From Bradyrhizobium sp. NP1 (GTDB lineage: Bacteria > Pseudomonadota > Alphaproteobacteria > Rhizobiales > Xanthobacteraceae): a stretch of 64,000 nt of DNA. The DNA is taken from NCBI RefSeq assembly GCF_030378205.1, contig NZ_CP127385.1:620001-684000 (forward strand). Direction: 5' to 3'. Below the pieces are notes generated by a model. It was not told the DNA's origin. It did no database searches and saw only the letters and a list, made by a program, of their open reading frames with translations. Positions 1 to 8,440 of the stretch are shown one piece after another (positions within the stretch are counted from its first letter, which is position 1; every line of letters starts with the position of its first letter). Position numbers and translations under genes: made by a program.

Positions 1-108
1 AGCGAGGAGATCAAGTTCATAACCTCACCTCATGAAGGCGAGATCGGTGTCGAGATGCTTCGGGTTTTGGCAAAGGAGGAAGAAGAGGAGCTGCCCGCGA
101 GCGCTTGA
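1..108 (+). CDS. C-terminal end of an unidentified protein (cut by window edge)
   Basis: An open frame enters from the left edge and ends at a TGA at 106-108, giving the last 35 residues of a protein. The tail is acidic, with the run AKEEEEEL before the final PASA. Nothing in these residues identifies a family, and the tail alone cannot say whether the parent gene is intact. Confidence 0.45.
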   Translation, partial: SEEIKFITSPHEGEIGVEMLRVLAKEEEEELPASA

Positions 109-535
109 TTCGTAGTTTCTAGGAGGCACAGGGATGGCAGAAGTGCCCAACTCTGTGCGATCCGAAGGCCTCCGGAGGACTACAGCTTCGGGGGGCCACA
201 TAGCGAACGGCTCGCGCTGTAACGCGATGAGGCTGTCGAGCGGGCGATCAGACTGCTCGAATTTCTAATGTAAGGTTTGGAGGCGTGCGCCGAGCTTTGC
301 TGGGTTGCAATAGCTATCAATCCCGCTCCACCAGCTGGGCTGGGGGCCATTGGTAGCCGCGGGGCGCGAGCCAGAGGCCAACAAGATCACTTGGGTGCAG
401 GGGTAGCGCGCGGTATGCGCAAGGCCCTGTCTTTGACGAACTCAACCGGAAACTGCAGCTACCCTGACCTATCAGCCCCAGCAACATCGATATTCCGCCG
501 CTGTCTCAGCAAATGGGGTTGGCACTGTTGAAGCG
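109..535. other. No supported gene
   Basis: An 84-codon frame at 277-531 exists but has no recognisable domain, no convincing ribosome binding site and arginine/alanine-rich low-complexity translation typical of chance frames in GC-rich DNA. I see no RNA gene or repeat here. Confidence 0.5.
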
Positions 536-733
536 ATGCATACGGTCATGCGAACACTCGAAAGACTTGGGATTTTGTTGGCGTGTGTCTACGTCGCCTG
601 GCTGGTCTTTATCGACCCGAGCTACTTGGCGTTCAATGATGACGAGCCGCTCCTGATGGCTACGCTCGCTGTCAGCATCGCAGCCACCTTATCTGGCGCG
701 GCCTGCGCGGCCTACTCGGCTTGGACCAAATAA
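536..733 (+). CDS. Small two-helix membrane protein, hypothetical
   Basis: A 65-residue protein. Residues about 11-27 (LGILLACVYVAWLVFI) and 40-62 (LMATLAVSIAATLSGAA and following) are hydrophobic enough to be two membrane helices, separated by an acidic loop (NDDEP). It starts with ATG, but the upstream ribosome binding site is weak. I do not recognise the family. The two-helix layout with a short charged loop is common among small inner-membrane proteins in rhizobia, which is the main argument that it is real. It stands alone, with decayed sequence on both sides. Confidence 0.4.
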   Translation: MHTVMRTLERLGILLACVYVAWLVFIDPSYLAFNDDEPLLMATLAVSIAATLSGAACAAYSAWTK

Positions 734-869
734 CCTGAAGGCGGGCGGCACTGATCAGCCTACGCCTGCGACAATTGTTTTCTCCCAGACTTGCCCCGTC
801 GCAAATGGCGGGCTCTCTGGGCGGCGGGCCCGGCTAAATCACACTCGCCGCGCAAAACCCGATCGCCAC

Positions 870-1140
870 GGCGGCGCGATCAAGGCGATCGGGGTGACGA
901 TCGACCTCGTCAGTGGAATAACAACCTCGATCTCGTCCGCGGTCGAGCAGTAGGACGCTGCAACTAAAAGCATTGCAACGGGCGTGCAGGCTGCCGCCCA
1001 AAGTATTCTCAACGTCTCCGAAAATGTCGAGCGTGTAGCCAAGACTGCGCGGGAGACTGGAACGACGTCAGGCTTGATGCTCAAATCAACCCAGGAACTT
1101 CCAGATATGAGCTCTCACCTCAAGAACGGCTGCCGTATGT
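870..1140 (+). pseudogene. Decayed C-terminal piece of a methyl-accepting chemotaxis protein
   Basis: In one frame the DNA reads AIKAIGVTIDLVSGITTSI, then SSAVEQ, an in-frame TAG at about 948-950, then DAATKSIATGVQAAAQ and VSENVERVAKTARETG. This is the end of an MCP signalling domain, where family members normally read AIxxIxxTIxxISxIxxxIAxAVEQQxxATxEIxxNVQQAA. The TAG sits where the second Gln of EQQ belongs, so a CAG-to-TAG change is likely. No start or upstream part is present before about 870. Chemoreceptor signalling domains bind CheA/CheW; this remnant cannot do so. A second MCP fragment on the same strand lies at 4614-5424. Confidence 0.7.
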
Positions 1141-1224
1141 GGTGCCAACAGTATCCGCCAGAAACGGACTACCGGTTTGGGACCTGCCGCCGACACTGAG
1201 GCATGACGGCCTTAACGTCGCCCG

Positions 1225-2268
1225 TCAAAACGTCTTTGTGACCTTGCTCAATTGGGGTGGACGATCCGGGTCAAACCCCCATTCTCGAGCGAGACGTTCA
1301 ATTGCGCGATAAGCTGGAACCAACATGGCGATCGCGTCAGTTGCGGGGTCGTCGTCCCCGAGCCACGGCAGCGTGCTGCGCGGACCGCCGCACAGATGCA
1401 CCGCAATCCCGCTCTCGCGCAACTCCGTCGCGAGTGCATCTACTGTGGCAGCAGTTTCATCCCTCAGGCGCATCATGATCACCGGTGTTCTCGATGACAA
1501 CGCCGCGCGAGGCCCGTGTTGCAGCTCGGCAGCGCTGAATCCAAGAGCGGGCAACCGCAGGATTTCGGCAAGCTTCAGTGCAATTTCGCGAGCCGACCCC
1601 AGGCCAAAACCTCGTGAAGCGACAAATACGGCGGATGCTCCGGCGAGATCGTCGGACATTTCGCGCCAGTCCAGCGAGAGCGCGCGGCGAACGCGCTCTG
1701 GTAGTCGGTCGAGCGCCGACCTGAGCGCTGCATCATCGGCCAATTCCGCAATGAGTTCAGCGGCTGCTGTCATCGAGCCGATCACCGTCTTGGTCGCGGC
1801 GACGGAATGTTCAGGGCCCGCTCCGATTGGCACCACGAACTCGGCGGCTTCCGCTACAGGAGAGGGCGTCGTATTGACAATCGCAACAGTGCGAGCACCC
1901 GCGGCTCGCGCAGACTCCGTTGCTGCGACCAGATCGGGGCTGCGCCCTGATTGCGAGATCACGAGGAACAGGGCATTTCGCAAACTCAGCGGCTTGCGAA
2001 ACGCCGTGCTCACCGAAGGAGCGCTGGCCGAAACCGGCAGGCCGAGCCGCGTTTCAATGAGGTAGCGGACGAACACCCCAGCGTGGCCGGAACTTCCGCG
2101 ACCGCAAAAGACGGCGAGCGGCGCCGCTCCAATATCCAGGCGTCTTGCAACGTCGGCGATGGCATGGCGTCTGCGGAGGATTTGCGAGACGACATCGGGG
2201 CTTTCGCAAGTCTCTCGCATCATCGCGGAAAAAGTAGGTCCAATGTCGCTCACGGGCTGCCTATTCAA
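1225..2268 (-). CDS. SIS-domain glucosamine-6-phosphate deaminase (NagB-II / GlmS isomerase-like)
   Basis: A protein of 347 residues with two SIS sugar-phosphate isomerase domains and no N-terminal glutaminase domain, so it is not full GlmS. Sugar-phosphate binding motifs are GRGSSGHAG (56-64), SQSGRSPD (105-112) and EHSVAATKT (153-161); the second SIS domain starts near 190. The family converts glucosamine-6-P to fructose-6-P and ammonia in the cytoplasm, the last step after NagA. It lies 32 bases downstream of murQ on the same strand, so the two are probably one transcript. The start is TTG at 2268; a GTG at 2253 (giving MSDIGPT) is equally plausible. Related alternatives are AgaS-type isomerases, but the murQ and nagA neighbours favour amino-sugar catabolism. 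Confidence 0.82.
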   Translation of the reverse strand: MNRQPVSDIGPTFSAMMRETCESPDVVSQILRRRHAIADVARRLDIGAAPLAVFCGRGSSGHAGVFVRYLIETRLGLPVSASAPSVSTAFRKPLSLRNALFLVISQSGRSPDLVAATESARAAGARTVAIVNTTPSPVAEAAEFVVPIGAGPEHSVAATKTVIGSMTAAAELIAELADDAALRSALDRLPERVRRALSLDWREMSDDLAGASAVFVASRGFGLGSAREIALKLAEILRLPALGFSAAELQHGPRAALSSRTPVIMMRLRDETAATVDALATELRESGIAVHLCGGPRSTLPWLGDDDPATDAIAMLVPAYRAIERLAREWGFDPDRPPQLSKVTKTF

Positions 2269-2300
2269 CTCCAGGCCAGACTGTCAGGCCGCTCCGTTCC

Positions 2301-3182
2301 TCAGCTGAGATCGTCAAATACACGACGGAGGTTGCCTTTGTGGTTCGCAAGGATGCTCGCAGCTTCCGTCACCTCATATCCCAGTACCACGAGGGCAGCC
2401 ATCTTGATATCCCCATCGGTCTGCGCGAGCGCAGAAGCAGCTTGCGCTTCGCTGCAGCCGGCAATACGGGCAACCATAGCCTCCGCGCGACGCTTCAGCT
2501 TCGCGTTCGTCACCTGCATGTTGACCATCATGCCGCGATAGACGCGGCCGAGGCGCAGCATGATGCCGGTCGAGATCAGGTTGAGCACGACTTTCTGCGC
2601 GGTGCCCGCTTTCATCCGGGTCGATCCGGCGATCAATTCTGGTCCCGTCTCGACCATCACCGGATACTTCGCTGATGTAAGCAGCGCAGTGCCGTGATTG
2701 TTGGCCACGCCTATGGTGACCGCGCGGGACATGCCTGCCTGCTGGAGCGCAGTGACGGTAAACGGGGTCGTGCCACTGGCGGCCACCGCGATCACCACGT
2801 CGTGCGGCGAGAGGCGCGCAGCATCGATTTGCTTGACTGCATCGGCGACGTCGTCTTCGGCACCTTCGACGCTGGCGACGAATGCACTCTCCCCGCCGGC
2901 GATGATGAAGTGGACACGCTCTTGGGGCCAAGCAAAGGTCGGCGTCAACTCCGCCCCGTCCTGCACGGCAACCCGGCCAGAGGTGCCGGCGCCAACATAG
3001 ATCAGACGGCCGCGATCGCCGAGCGCTTCGGTTGCTGCGTTTGCTGCCTCGGTAATGGCAGGGAGGGCTCTCCCCACGGCGGCAACAGCAGCGAGCTGAC
3101 CTTCCCACATCGCTTCCATCGCTGACGGCATTGACCACGCGTCGAGATCAGCAAAGCGAGGGTCCACTTCTTCGGTTGCCAT
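2301..3182 (-). CDS. murQ: N-acetylmuramic acid 6-phosphate etherase
   Basis: A cytoplasmic lyase that cleaves the lactyl ether of MurNAc-6-P to give GlcNAc-6-P and D-lactate in peptidoglycan recycling. The protein is 293 residues, close to the usual ~300. The SIS motif GAGTSGR is at 64-70, followed by QDGAELTPTF (74-83) and EGAEDD (106-111), which carry the conserved catalytic-region glutamates. SGTTPF is the second sugar-binding loop, and GSTRMKAGTAQK is the family hallmark. The C-terminal part (CSEAQAASALAQTDGDIKMA) is the usual UBA-like helical tail. Its product feeds NagA, encoded divergently at 3395, and then the SIS deaminase downstream. The ribosome binding site is weak. Confidence 0.93.
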   Translation of the reverse strand: MATEEVDPRFADLDAWSMPSAMEAMWEGQLAAVAAVGRALPAITEAANAATEALGDRGRLIYVGAGTSGRVAVQDGAELTPTFAWPQERVHFIIAGGESAFVASVEGAEDDVADAVKQIDAARLSPHDVVIAVAASGTTPFTVTALQQAGMSRAVTIGVANNHGTALLTSAKYPVMVETGPELIAGSTRMKAGTAQKVVLNLISTGIMLRLGRVYRGMMVNMQVTNAKLKRRAEAMVARIAGCSEAQAASALAQTDGDIKMAALVVLGYEVTEAASILANHKGNLRRVFDDLS

Positions 3183-3394
3183 CGAATGATCCGCTCATCT
3201 CACGGGCTTGAAGCGCGGACTTGGCCGCCTCCGACCGCCGCCGCGCCCGCCGTCACCATCACTTTCCAACGCAAGAACTCGGTTGCGGGTCCATGGAAGC
3301 TTGTGCTCGCCGGTTCAAACCTCTGGACCCTATCGCTCCGCGAGCTTGGTCACGACCCGTTTGGATAGTACAATAGCACGAGTGGAAAAACGTC
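3183..3394. promoter_or_regulatory. Divergent intergenic region between murQ and nagA
   Basis: These 212 bases separate the two divergent recycling genes, so both promoters must lie here. I see no clear -35/-10 pair matching sigma-70 consensus and no strong operator palindrome. The assignment rests on gene layout only. Confidence 0.4.
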
Positions 3395-4558
3395 ATGGAT
3401 TATTCCAACCCCTTCACCATCGCCGCGCGGCAACTGTTCGATGGGACCTCGATGCGAGGGCCTTCCCTGATCACGGTTTCAAAGGGTCTTATCGAGAGTG
3501 TAGGCCAGGGAGACGCGTCATCGCCCGCGACAATCGCGCTTCCCGCGGATGCAATCCTCGCGCCCGGCCTCATAGATATCCAGATTAATGGCGGTGGCGG
3601 CGTTCTCCTCAATGATGAGCCAACCGAAGAAGGCGTGCGCCGCATCGTCGAGGCTCACCGCCGGACGGGAACGACCGGCTGCCTACCAACCTTGATCACC
3701 GATCGCACAGAGGTGATGGAGCGCCTCGCTGCGGTGGCACTGGCATCAGTGCAAATCCCTGGCGTACTCGGGTTTCACCTGGAAGGCCCTGCACTCAACA
3801 AGGCTCGCAAAGGCATTCATCTCGAATCCGAAATTCGCTCGCCGAGCAGACGCGATCTTGCCGCGATGCACAGTATCAGCAAATGCGGTCGCTCTCTGGT
3901 GACCCTGGCTCCGGAATGCGTGCCGGAATCCCTGATCGATAATTTCACCCACGCGGGAGTTCGCGTGGCGGCCGGTCATAGCGACGCGACCGCAATCCAA
4001 ATCACGCAGGCTGCGGATCGTGGTCTTACCGGCATCACGCACCTTTTCAATGCGATGTCCCAACTCACCGCCCGCGAGCCAGGCGTAGTTGGGGCCGCCC
4101 TTGACGACGAGCGGCTATTTGCCGGGATTATTTGCGACGGCATTCACGTTGACCCTGCCAGTTTGCGCGTTGCAATGCGCTGCAAAGGACGCGACCGCTT
4201 AATGTTAATCACTGACGCGATGCCACTGATCGGCACGGATCAGCAGCACTTTCTGCTGCAGGGCCGACGCATTACGCTGCAAGGAGATCGCCTGACCGGT
4301 CCCGGCGGTACACTCGCCGGCGCCCATTTGACGATGATGAAGGCGGTGCGTAACGCAGTCACACTGCTCGGGTTAAGCATTGCTGATGCTTTGACGATGG
4401 CCTCTCGCACACCTGCAACGTTCCTCGGGCTAGAAACCGTACTAGGGGCAATCGCGCCTGGTTATCGCGCCGATCTTGTTGCGTTCCACAGCAACTTTGA
4501 GGTCATTGACACATGGGTAGCTGGAACGAGCTTAGCTGGACCAAACATTATTGATTAA
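3395..4558 (+). CDS. nagA: N-acetylglucosamine-6-phosphate deacetylase
   Basis: An amidohydrolase of 387 residues that removes acetate from GlcNAc-6-P to give glucosamine-6-P in the cytoplasm. Visible motifs are DIQINGGGG (61-69), HLEGP (128-132) carrying the metal-ligand glutamate, AGHSDA (193-198), HLFNAM (216-221), GIICDGIHVD (244-253) and ITDAM (272-276) with the catalytic aspartate. The C-terminal GAIAPGYRADLVAF is the usual closing beta-sandwich strand. Length is normal for the family (380-390). The gene is divergent from murQ and the SIS deaminase, so the three cover MurNAc-6-P to fructose-6-P. No kinase or phosphotransferase for making MurNAc-6-P or GlcNAc-6-P is encoded nearby. Confidence 0.94.
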   Translation: MDYSNPFTIAARQLFDGTSMRGPSLITVSKGLIESVGQGDASSPATIALPADAILAPGLIDIQINGGGGVLLNDEPTEEGVRRIVEAHRRTGTTGCLPTLITDRTEVMERLAAVALASVQIPGVLGFHLEGPALNKARKGIHLESEIRSPSRRDLAAMHSISKCGRSLVTLAPECVPESLIDNFTHAGVRVAAGHSDATAIQITQAADRGLTGITHLFNAMSQLTAREPGVVGAALDDERLFAGIICDGIHVDPASLRVAMRCKGRDRLMLITDAMPLIGTDQQHFLLQGRRITLQGDRLTGPGGTLAGAHLTMMKAVRNAVTLLGLSIADALTMASRTPATFLGLETVLGAIAPGYRADLVAFHSNFEVIDTWVAGTSLAGPNIID

Positions 4559-4613
4559 AGAGCATGGACTTAGATGGCTAACCAAGGGTTTCTGGCATGC
4601 ACCTGAGGCCTGA

Positions 4614-5424
4614 CCGGCGCTCCGCCAATGGCGGACTCCTGTCATAACCGCCGGCAAGGTGATCGGCATCGCCTATGTTGGCATCCCCACAGCTCAGCTG
4701 GACAACATGTTGTCGCAGGCCCCGTGGGCCATGGCCATCGCAGCCGCCGTTGCTGCTTTGCTGGTGCTCGGGATCACCATGTTGATGGTCCGCCGTGTCA
4801 CCAAGCCGCTCAGGGCCGTGACGGAGTCCTTGACTATACTCGCCGAAGGTAGAACGGACGTTGAGGTCCAGCACGCCGATCGCCACGGCGAAGTCGGCGC
4901 AATCGCGAGAACCCTCGACGTTTTCAAGAATAATCGGCTAGAGCGCCGGCAACTTGAGGTCGAACGCATCAGCGCTGAAAAATGCGCCATGGATCACCGC
5001 AAGGCCGAACTCAATAGGTTTGTGGAAAGCTTCCGAACCGAGATCGGCGGCATCATCGAGCGGGTGCTCAGTTCTTCGACAAAATTCAAAAACGATGCGC
5101 GGCAGCTCGCGATGACCGCGCGTTCGACAGCAAATATGTCGGACAAATCTGCCGTGGGCAGTAGAGAAGCCTCGGAGCATGTTCGTAGCATTGCTACCGC
5201 TTCGAACGAGCTATCCGAATCGATCGTAGAGATCAGCCGCCGAGTTCAGGAATCGAACAGTGTTACGGCCGAGGCTGTCAAGCAAGCCGAGACATCGGAC
5301 AAACGGATGGCTGACCTATCAGCCGCGGGAAATAGGATCGGTGATGTCGTCAAGCTCATCACATCGATTGCGGAGCAGACCAACCTCCTTGCGCTCAACG
5401 CAACGATCGAGGGCGCGGAATGCG
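4614..5424 (+). pseudogene. Methyl-accepting chemotaxis protein fragment, truncated at both ends
   Basis: The frame is open from 4614, after a TGA. It begins inside a Cache-type sensor end (RTPVITAGKVIGIAYVGIP), continues through one membrane helix (WAMAIAAAVAALLVLGITML), a HAMP domain (RRVTKPLRAVTESL to GEVGAIARTLDVFK) and the start of the signalling domain, and reaches the tip sequence SIAEQTNLLALNATIEGAE. Family members continue AARAGEAGRGFAVVA there. Here the match stops near 5424 and the frame runs on with unrelated residues to a stop at 5495. Both the extracellular sensor and the second half of the signalling hairpin are missing. A GTG at 4659 could start a 278-residue protein, but it could not form a working receptor. 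Confidence 0.78.
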
Positions 5425-5502
5425 AAGCCACCGCGCTGGCAGGCAAGCGGAGCATTCGGTTTCGGGCGGTGCTTCGGAAGCTGGTAGCGGCGTAAGCGCG
5501 CG

Positions 5503-6183
5503 TCAGACCCGTCCGTTGACCGGCAGCAGCGCGCCGGTGACGGCACTGGCGGCGTCGCTTGCCAGGAAAAGGATAACATCGGCGAGTTCCTTCGGCGCGA
5601 CCCATTTGGCGGGATCGGCCTTCGGCATGCTGGCGCGGTTTGCCGCGGTATCGATGATCGAGGGCAGCACCGCGTTCACGGTGATCTTGCCTTTCAGCTC
5701 GGCAGCAAGTGACTCCGTCAGCTTGTGCACGCCCGCCTTCGACGCCGCATAAGGACCCATGCCGGAGCCGGCCTGCAGTGCGCCCATCGCGCCGATATTG
5801 ACGATGCGGGCCGCCCGCGAGTTGAGAAGATGCGGGATCGCCGCGCGCGAGGCGTTCAGCGCTGTCTCGACATTGAGAGTGTACATGCGCTGCCAGGCGT
5901 TGAGATCGCCGTCGGCAATAGTCTCGAAGGTAAATCCGCCGGCAATATTGATCAGCGCGTCGATCGCGCCGAAATGAGCGGCGGCGGCATCGATCGCTTT
6001 TTTCGCCTGTGCTTCATCAGTCAAGTCGATGCGGCCGAGTTCGATCCGTTCGGCTGTTGCCGCGAGCTGCGACGCAGCATGATCGATACCAGCCACTCTC
6101 GCACCCCGCGAAAGGGCTTCCTCGGCGACCACCTTGCCAAGCGCGCCCAGCGCACCGGTGATGACAGCGACTTTACCCTTCAT
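5503..6183 (-). CDS. Short-chain dehydrogenase/reductase
   Basis: A 226-residue classical SDR. The cofactor loop near the N-terminus reads TGALGALGK, a TGxxxGxG variant; the acidic residue after the second strand (GIDHAASQL) suggests NAD(H) rather than NADP(H). NIAG corresponds to NNAG, SMGPYAASK carries the catalytic Tyr and Lys, and the C-terminal PVNGRV is typical. The substrate is not predictable. The start at 6183 (MKGKVAVITG) is chosen because the family begins right at the first strand and a frame running further upstream adds only unmatched residues. Transcription converges on the chemoreceptor fragment that ends 8 bases away, so this gene may mark the edge of a rearrangement. Confidence 0.85.
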   Translation of the reverse strand: MKGKVAVITGALGALGKVVAEEALSRGARVAGIDHAASQLAATAERIELGRIDLTDEAQAKKAIDAAAAHFGAIDALINIAGGFTFETIADGDLNAWQRMYTLNVETALNASRAAIPHLLNSRAARIVNIGAMGALQAGSGMGPYAASKAGVHKLTESLAAELKGKITVNAVLPSIIDTAANRASMPKADPAKWVAPKELADVILFLASDAASAVTGALLPVNGRV

Positions 6184-6469
6184 GGTGGTCTCCGCGCGAA
6201 TGAGAATGAATCGAGGCCGCAGCCATATGGTTAGGAGGATCAAGCGCGCCTGTAATGTCGAAACATGATCAGTTCCACCTTACGCTCATCATCGTCCACT
6301 GGCGGACGCCGATTTGTTCATGGCGGTCGACGGATTTCCGATCATCGCGGATCTTCGGAAGGTGGCTTTGACGCGCCGCTAATTCTCCTTGTGCGTCGCG
6401 CATTGACGCAGGGGTCCGCCATTGGCTCCTCACCATGTCCGCTTACCCCAGACATGCTCACGTCACGCA

Positions 6470-7915
6470 TCACGTCTTCCACTTGATCATCGTCTGCAGG
6501 ACGCTCATTGGGCGGCCGGAGTAGGGCGGCTGAAATAGCATTTGGATCGGCGACAGAGGGCCCTGGTAGAAGACCGGGCGCAATTTTGAAAAGGTGTTGA
6601 ACCCCTCGCGCGCGTGGTAATGGCCCATGCCGCTCGCCCCGACCCCACCGAATGGCAGGTCGTGCTGGCCGACGTGCAGGAGAGCTTCATTGACCGATAC
6701 GCCACCCGACATGACCCGCGAGATGTAGAAGTCGCGCAGCTCGGCATTGTGAGTGAATGGATAGATTGCCAACGGGCGGTCGTGACTATTGATATAGTCG
6801 GCGACCTCCTGCCGATCTGCATACGTCTTGATCGGCAAGATCGGGCCAAAGATCTCGCGCTGCATGACAATCATGTCTTCCGTCGGATTTAGCACGAGAT
6901 GCGGTGCAAATTTGCGACGCTTCGCGTCCGGAATCTGCTGTTCCGCGAGATTGACCAGGACCGCGCCCTTTGTGCGGGCATCCTCCAGCGTCGCCTGCAG
7001 CCGCGTGAAAGACCGTTCATCGATGATCGACGTGTAGTCCTGGCCGTTGATGTCCGGGAAGCGGTCGGCAAACAGTCGCCGGCAATGGCGGACGAACTCG
7101 TCCTCACTTCCTTTGGGCAGAAACATGTAGTCGACATTCGTACAGATCTGACCGGCATTGAACATCTTCACCCAGAGAATGCGCTCCGCCGCTGTTTTGA
7201 CCGGGAAGTCAGGCCCAACAATCGCAGGTGCCTTGCCGCCCAGTTCAAGCGTGACAGGGGTGAGGTTGCGGGCCGCGTTGGCCATGACCGAGCGACCGGT
7301 AGCACCGGATCCCGTGAACAACAGATGGTCGAAGGGCAATGACGAGAATCCCGGTCCTCGTCCGCCGCCATCCTCGAAAAAGGCAAGCTTCTCGATCGGA
7401 AAATACTTTGGGGAAACGCGCATCAGAACCTGGGCGAGCGCTTTTGAATTTTCCGACATCTTGACCATCGCTCGATTGCCGGCCGCCAGAATCGCTGCGA
7501 GCGGGCAGAAGCTGAGATTGAGCGGAAAATTCCAGGGAACGATGACCCCGACAACGCCGAGCGGCTGCGGGATGACACGATTTCGCGCGAGCGGATAGGT
7601 CATGAAGTCGACGTGTCTACGCTCCGGCTTCATCCACTTCTTCAAATGTTTGACTGCGTCGGCGACGGTCTCCAGGACAACGAAATATTCCGCAAACAGG
7701 GTCTCGAATTCAGACCGGTTGCCGTAGTCGGCGTTGATCGCTGCGACCAAATTGTCCTTGTTGTCTTTCAGGAGACGCGTCAGCGATCTCAAATCAGCAA
7801 TGCGCTGAGCATAGGATGGCTCCGGCGCCGCCAGATAAGCCGCGCGCTGCTTGTCAAAGCAGGACTGAAATTCAGTGGGAATGTCGATCGAATGGGAATT
7901 GACGGGCACGTTCAT
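6470..7915 (-). CDS. Coniferyl aldehyde dehydrogenase-like NAD(P)-dependent aldehyde dehydrogenase
   Basis: A 481-residue class 3-like aldehyde dehydrogenase oxidising an aromatic or long-chain aldehyde to the acid. Motifs are PWNFPLNL (127-134), FTGSGATGR (200-208), ELGGKAP with the general base Glu224, and GQICTN with the nucleophile Cys258. EIFGPILPI, VNEALLHVGQHDLPFGGVG and the C-terminal QPPYSGR are typical of the CalB group. The start at 7915 follows an AAAGGGA ribosome binding site. It is 85 bases downstream of the Bfd-like gene in the same direction, so it may be last in the operon that begins with the desaturase at 9333. That suggests it oxidises an aldehyde derived from the desaturase product, an inference from position only. 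Confidence 0.85.
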   Translation of the reverse strand: MNVPVNSHSIDIPTEFQSCFDKQRAAYLAAPEPSYAQRIADLRSLTRLLKDNKDNLVAAINADYGNRSEFETLFAEYFVVLETVADAVKHLKKWMKPERRHVDFMTYPLARNRVIPQPLGVVGVIVPWNFPLNLSFCPLAAILAAGNRAMVKMSENSKALAQVLMRVSPKYFPIEKLAFFEDGGGRGPGFSSLPFDHLLFTGSGATGRSVMANAARNLTPVTLELGGKAPAIVGPDFPVKTAAERILWVKMFNAGQICTNVDYMFLPKGSEDEFVRHCRRLFADRFPDINGQDYTSIIDERSFTRLQATLEDARTKGAVLVNLAEQQIPDAKRRKFAPHLVLNPTEDMIVMQREIFGPILPIKTYADRQEVADYINSHDRPLAIYPFTHNAELRDFYISRVMSGGVSVNEALLHVGQHDLPFGGVGASGMGHYHAREGFNTFSKLRPVFYQGPLSPIQMLFQPPYSGRPMSVLQTMIKWKT

Positions 7916-8000
7916 GATGTTCCCTTTCTCTTGGTTTTCGCGTGTCCCCCAAGCGAAATAACGAGGGCGCGCGCGTGACCGTGACTTTATCAACTCCAAG

Positions 8001-8198
8001 TTAGTGCATGCTTGCGTTCGCATGAACGGAGCCGGGCCTTTCATCCATGATCCGCTTGATAGCGTGAGTGCAGCGGCCGCACTGGGCGCTGCATCCGAGG
8101 CAGGCATACACCTCGCTCATACGGGGCCGTCGCTCCTCTTTTGCGACCACTGACCGCACCTGATGGTCGCTGAACACATTGCAAGAACAGACGATCAT
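8001..8198 (-). CDS. Bfd-like [2Fe-2S] ferredoxin
   Basis: A 65-residue protein with the bacterioferritin-associated ferredoxin pattern: CSC at residues 4-6 and CGRC at 40-43, an arrangement close to the four ligands of E. coli Bfd. Two more cysteines (33 and 36) are extra. Bfd proteins pass electrons from a reductase to bacterioferritin to release iron. No bacterioferritin gene is nearby; here it sits between a di-iron hydroxylase-family gene and an aldehyde dehydrogenase, so it could instead supply electrons to the hydroxylase (inference). The ribosome binding site GGAGAAGG overlaps the stop of the preceding small ORF. Confidence 0.8.
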   Translation of the reverse strand: MIVCSCNVFSDHQVRSVVAKEERRPRMSEVYACLGCSAQCGRCTHAIKRIMDERPGSVHANASMH

Positions 8199-8207
8199 CG
8201 CCTTCTC

Positions 8208-8339
8208 CTAACCAATACCAATGAGTGGGATGAAGACCGCCACAAGCGCGGTGCTCCACCCAACCGCAAGCATGATAGTTTCCATTCGGGTCATCTCGGC
8301 GTGGCCAAGAGGCCGCTCGCGGACTAGATGGTTACGCAT
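8208..8339 (-). CDS. Small 43-residue membrane protein in the desaturase-bfd operon
   Basis: An ATG at 8339 opens 43 codons ending in TAG at 8208. AAGGAG lies five bases before the ATG, which is the strongest support. The first 20 residues are charged and basic (MRNHLVRERPLGHAEMTRME). Residues 21-43 form one hydrophobic helix (TIMLAVGWSTALVAVFIPLI) ending at the terminus. A one-helix protein next to a membrane hydroxylase and its likely electron donor could be an accessory subunit, which is inference. The start overlaps the end of the preceding small ORF by 16 bases, and bfd starts 9 bases after its stop. I recognise no family. Confidence 0.5.
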   Translation of the reverse strand: MRNHLVRERPLGHAEMTRMETIMLAVGWSTALVAVFIPLIGIG

Positions 8340-8440
8340 TTTAGCTCCTTCCGAGGCATCGCGAACGCCTGCTGCTGCGCCTCGATTACGCTACCCACAC
8401 GGGGGGCAACCAGCACGTCGAACCTGGCGCGGTCGTTCAT
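8324..8440 (-). CDS. Small 38-residue ORF coupled to the desaturase stop
   Basis: The ATG at 8440 overlaps the TGA of the desaturase (ATGA), with AGGAGG five bases upstream, a good sign of translational coupling. The predicted protein begins MNDRARFDVLVAPRVG and has 38 residues, soluble in character, with no known motif. It may be a real small protein or a short coupling frame that brings ribosomes to the next small gene, whose start lies within its last codons. Conservation of this frame in relatives would decide. Confidence 0.4.
   Translation of the reverse strand: MNDRARFDVLVAPRVGSVIEAQQQAFAMPRKELKCVTI

Noticed and set aside
277..531. 84-codon ORF
   Set aside because: No motif, poor start context and low-complexity composition; adjacent DNA is decayed.
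4659..5495. Intact 278-residue chemoreceptor starting at GTG 4659
   Set aside because: The sensor domain is missing and the signalling hairpin breaks at IEGAE, where the conserved tip continues in all family members, so it is a fragment.
6265..6486. 73-codon plus-strand ORF between SDR and aldehyde dehydrogenase genes
   Set aside because: Ser/Arg-rich chance frame overlapping the aldehyde dehydrogenase end, with no supporting signal.
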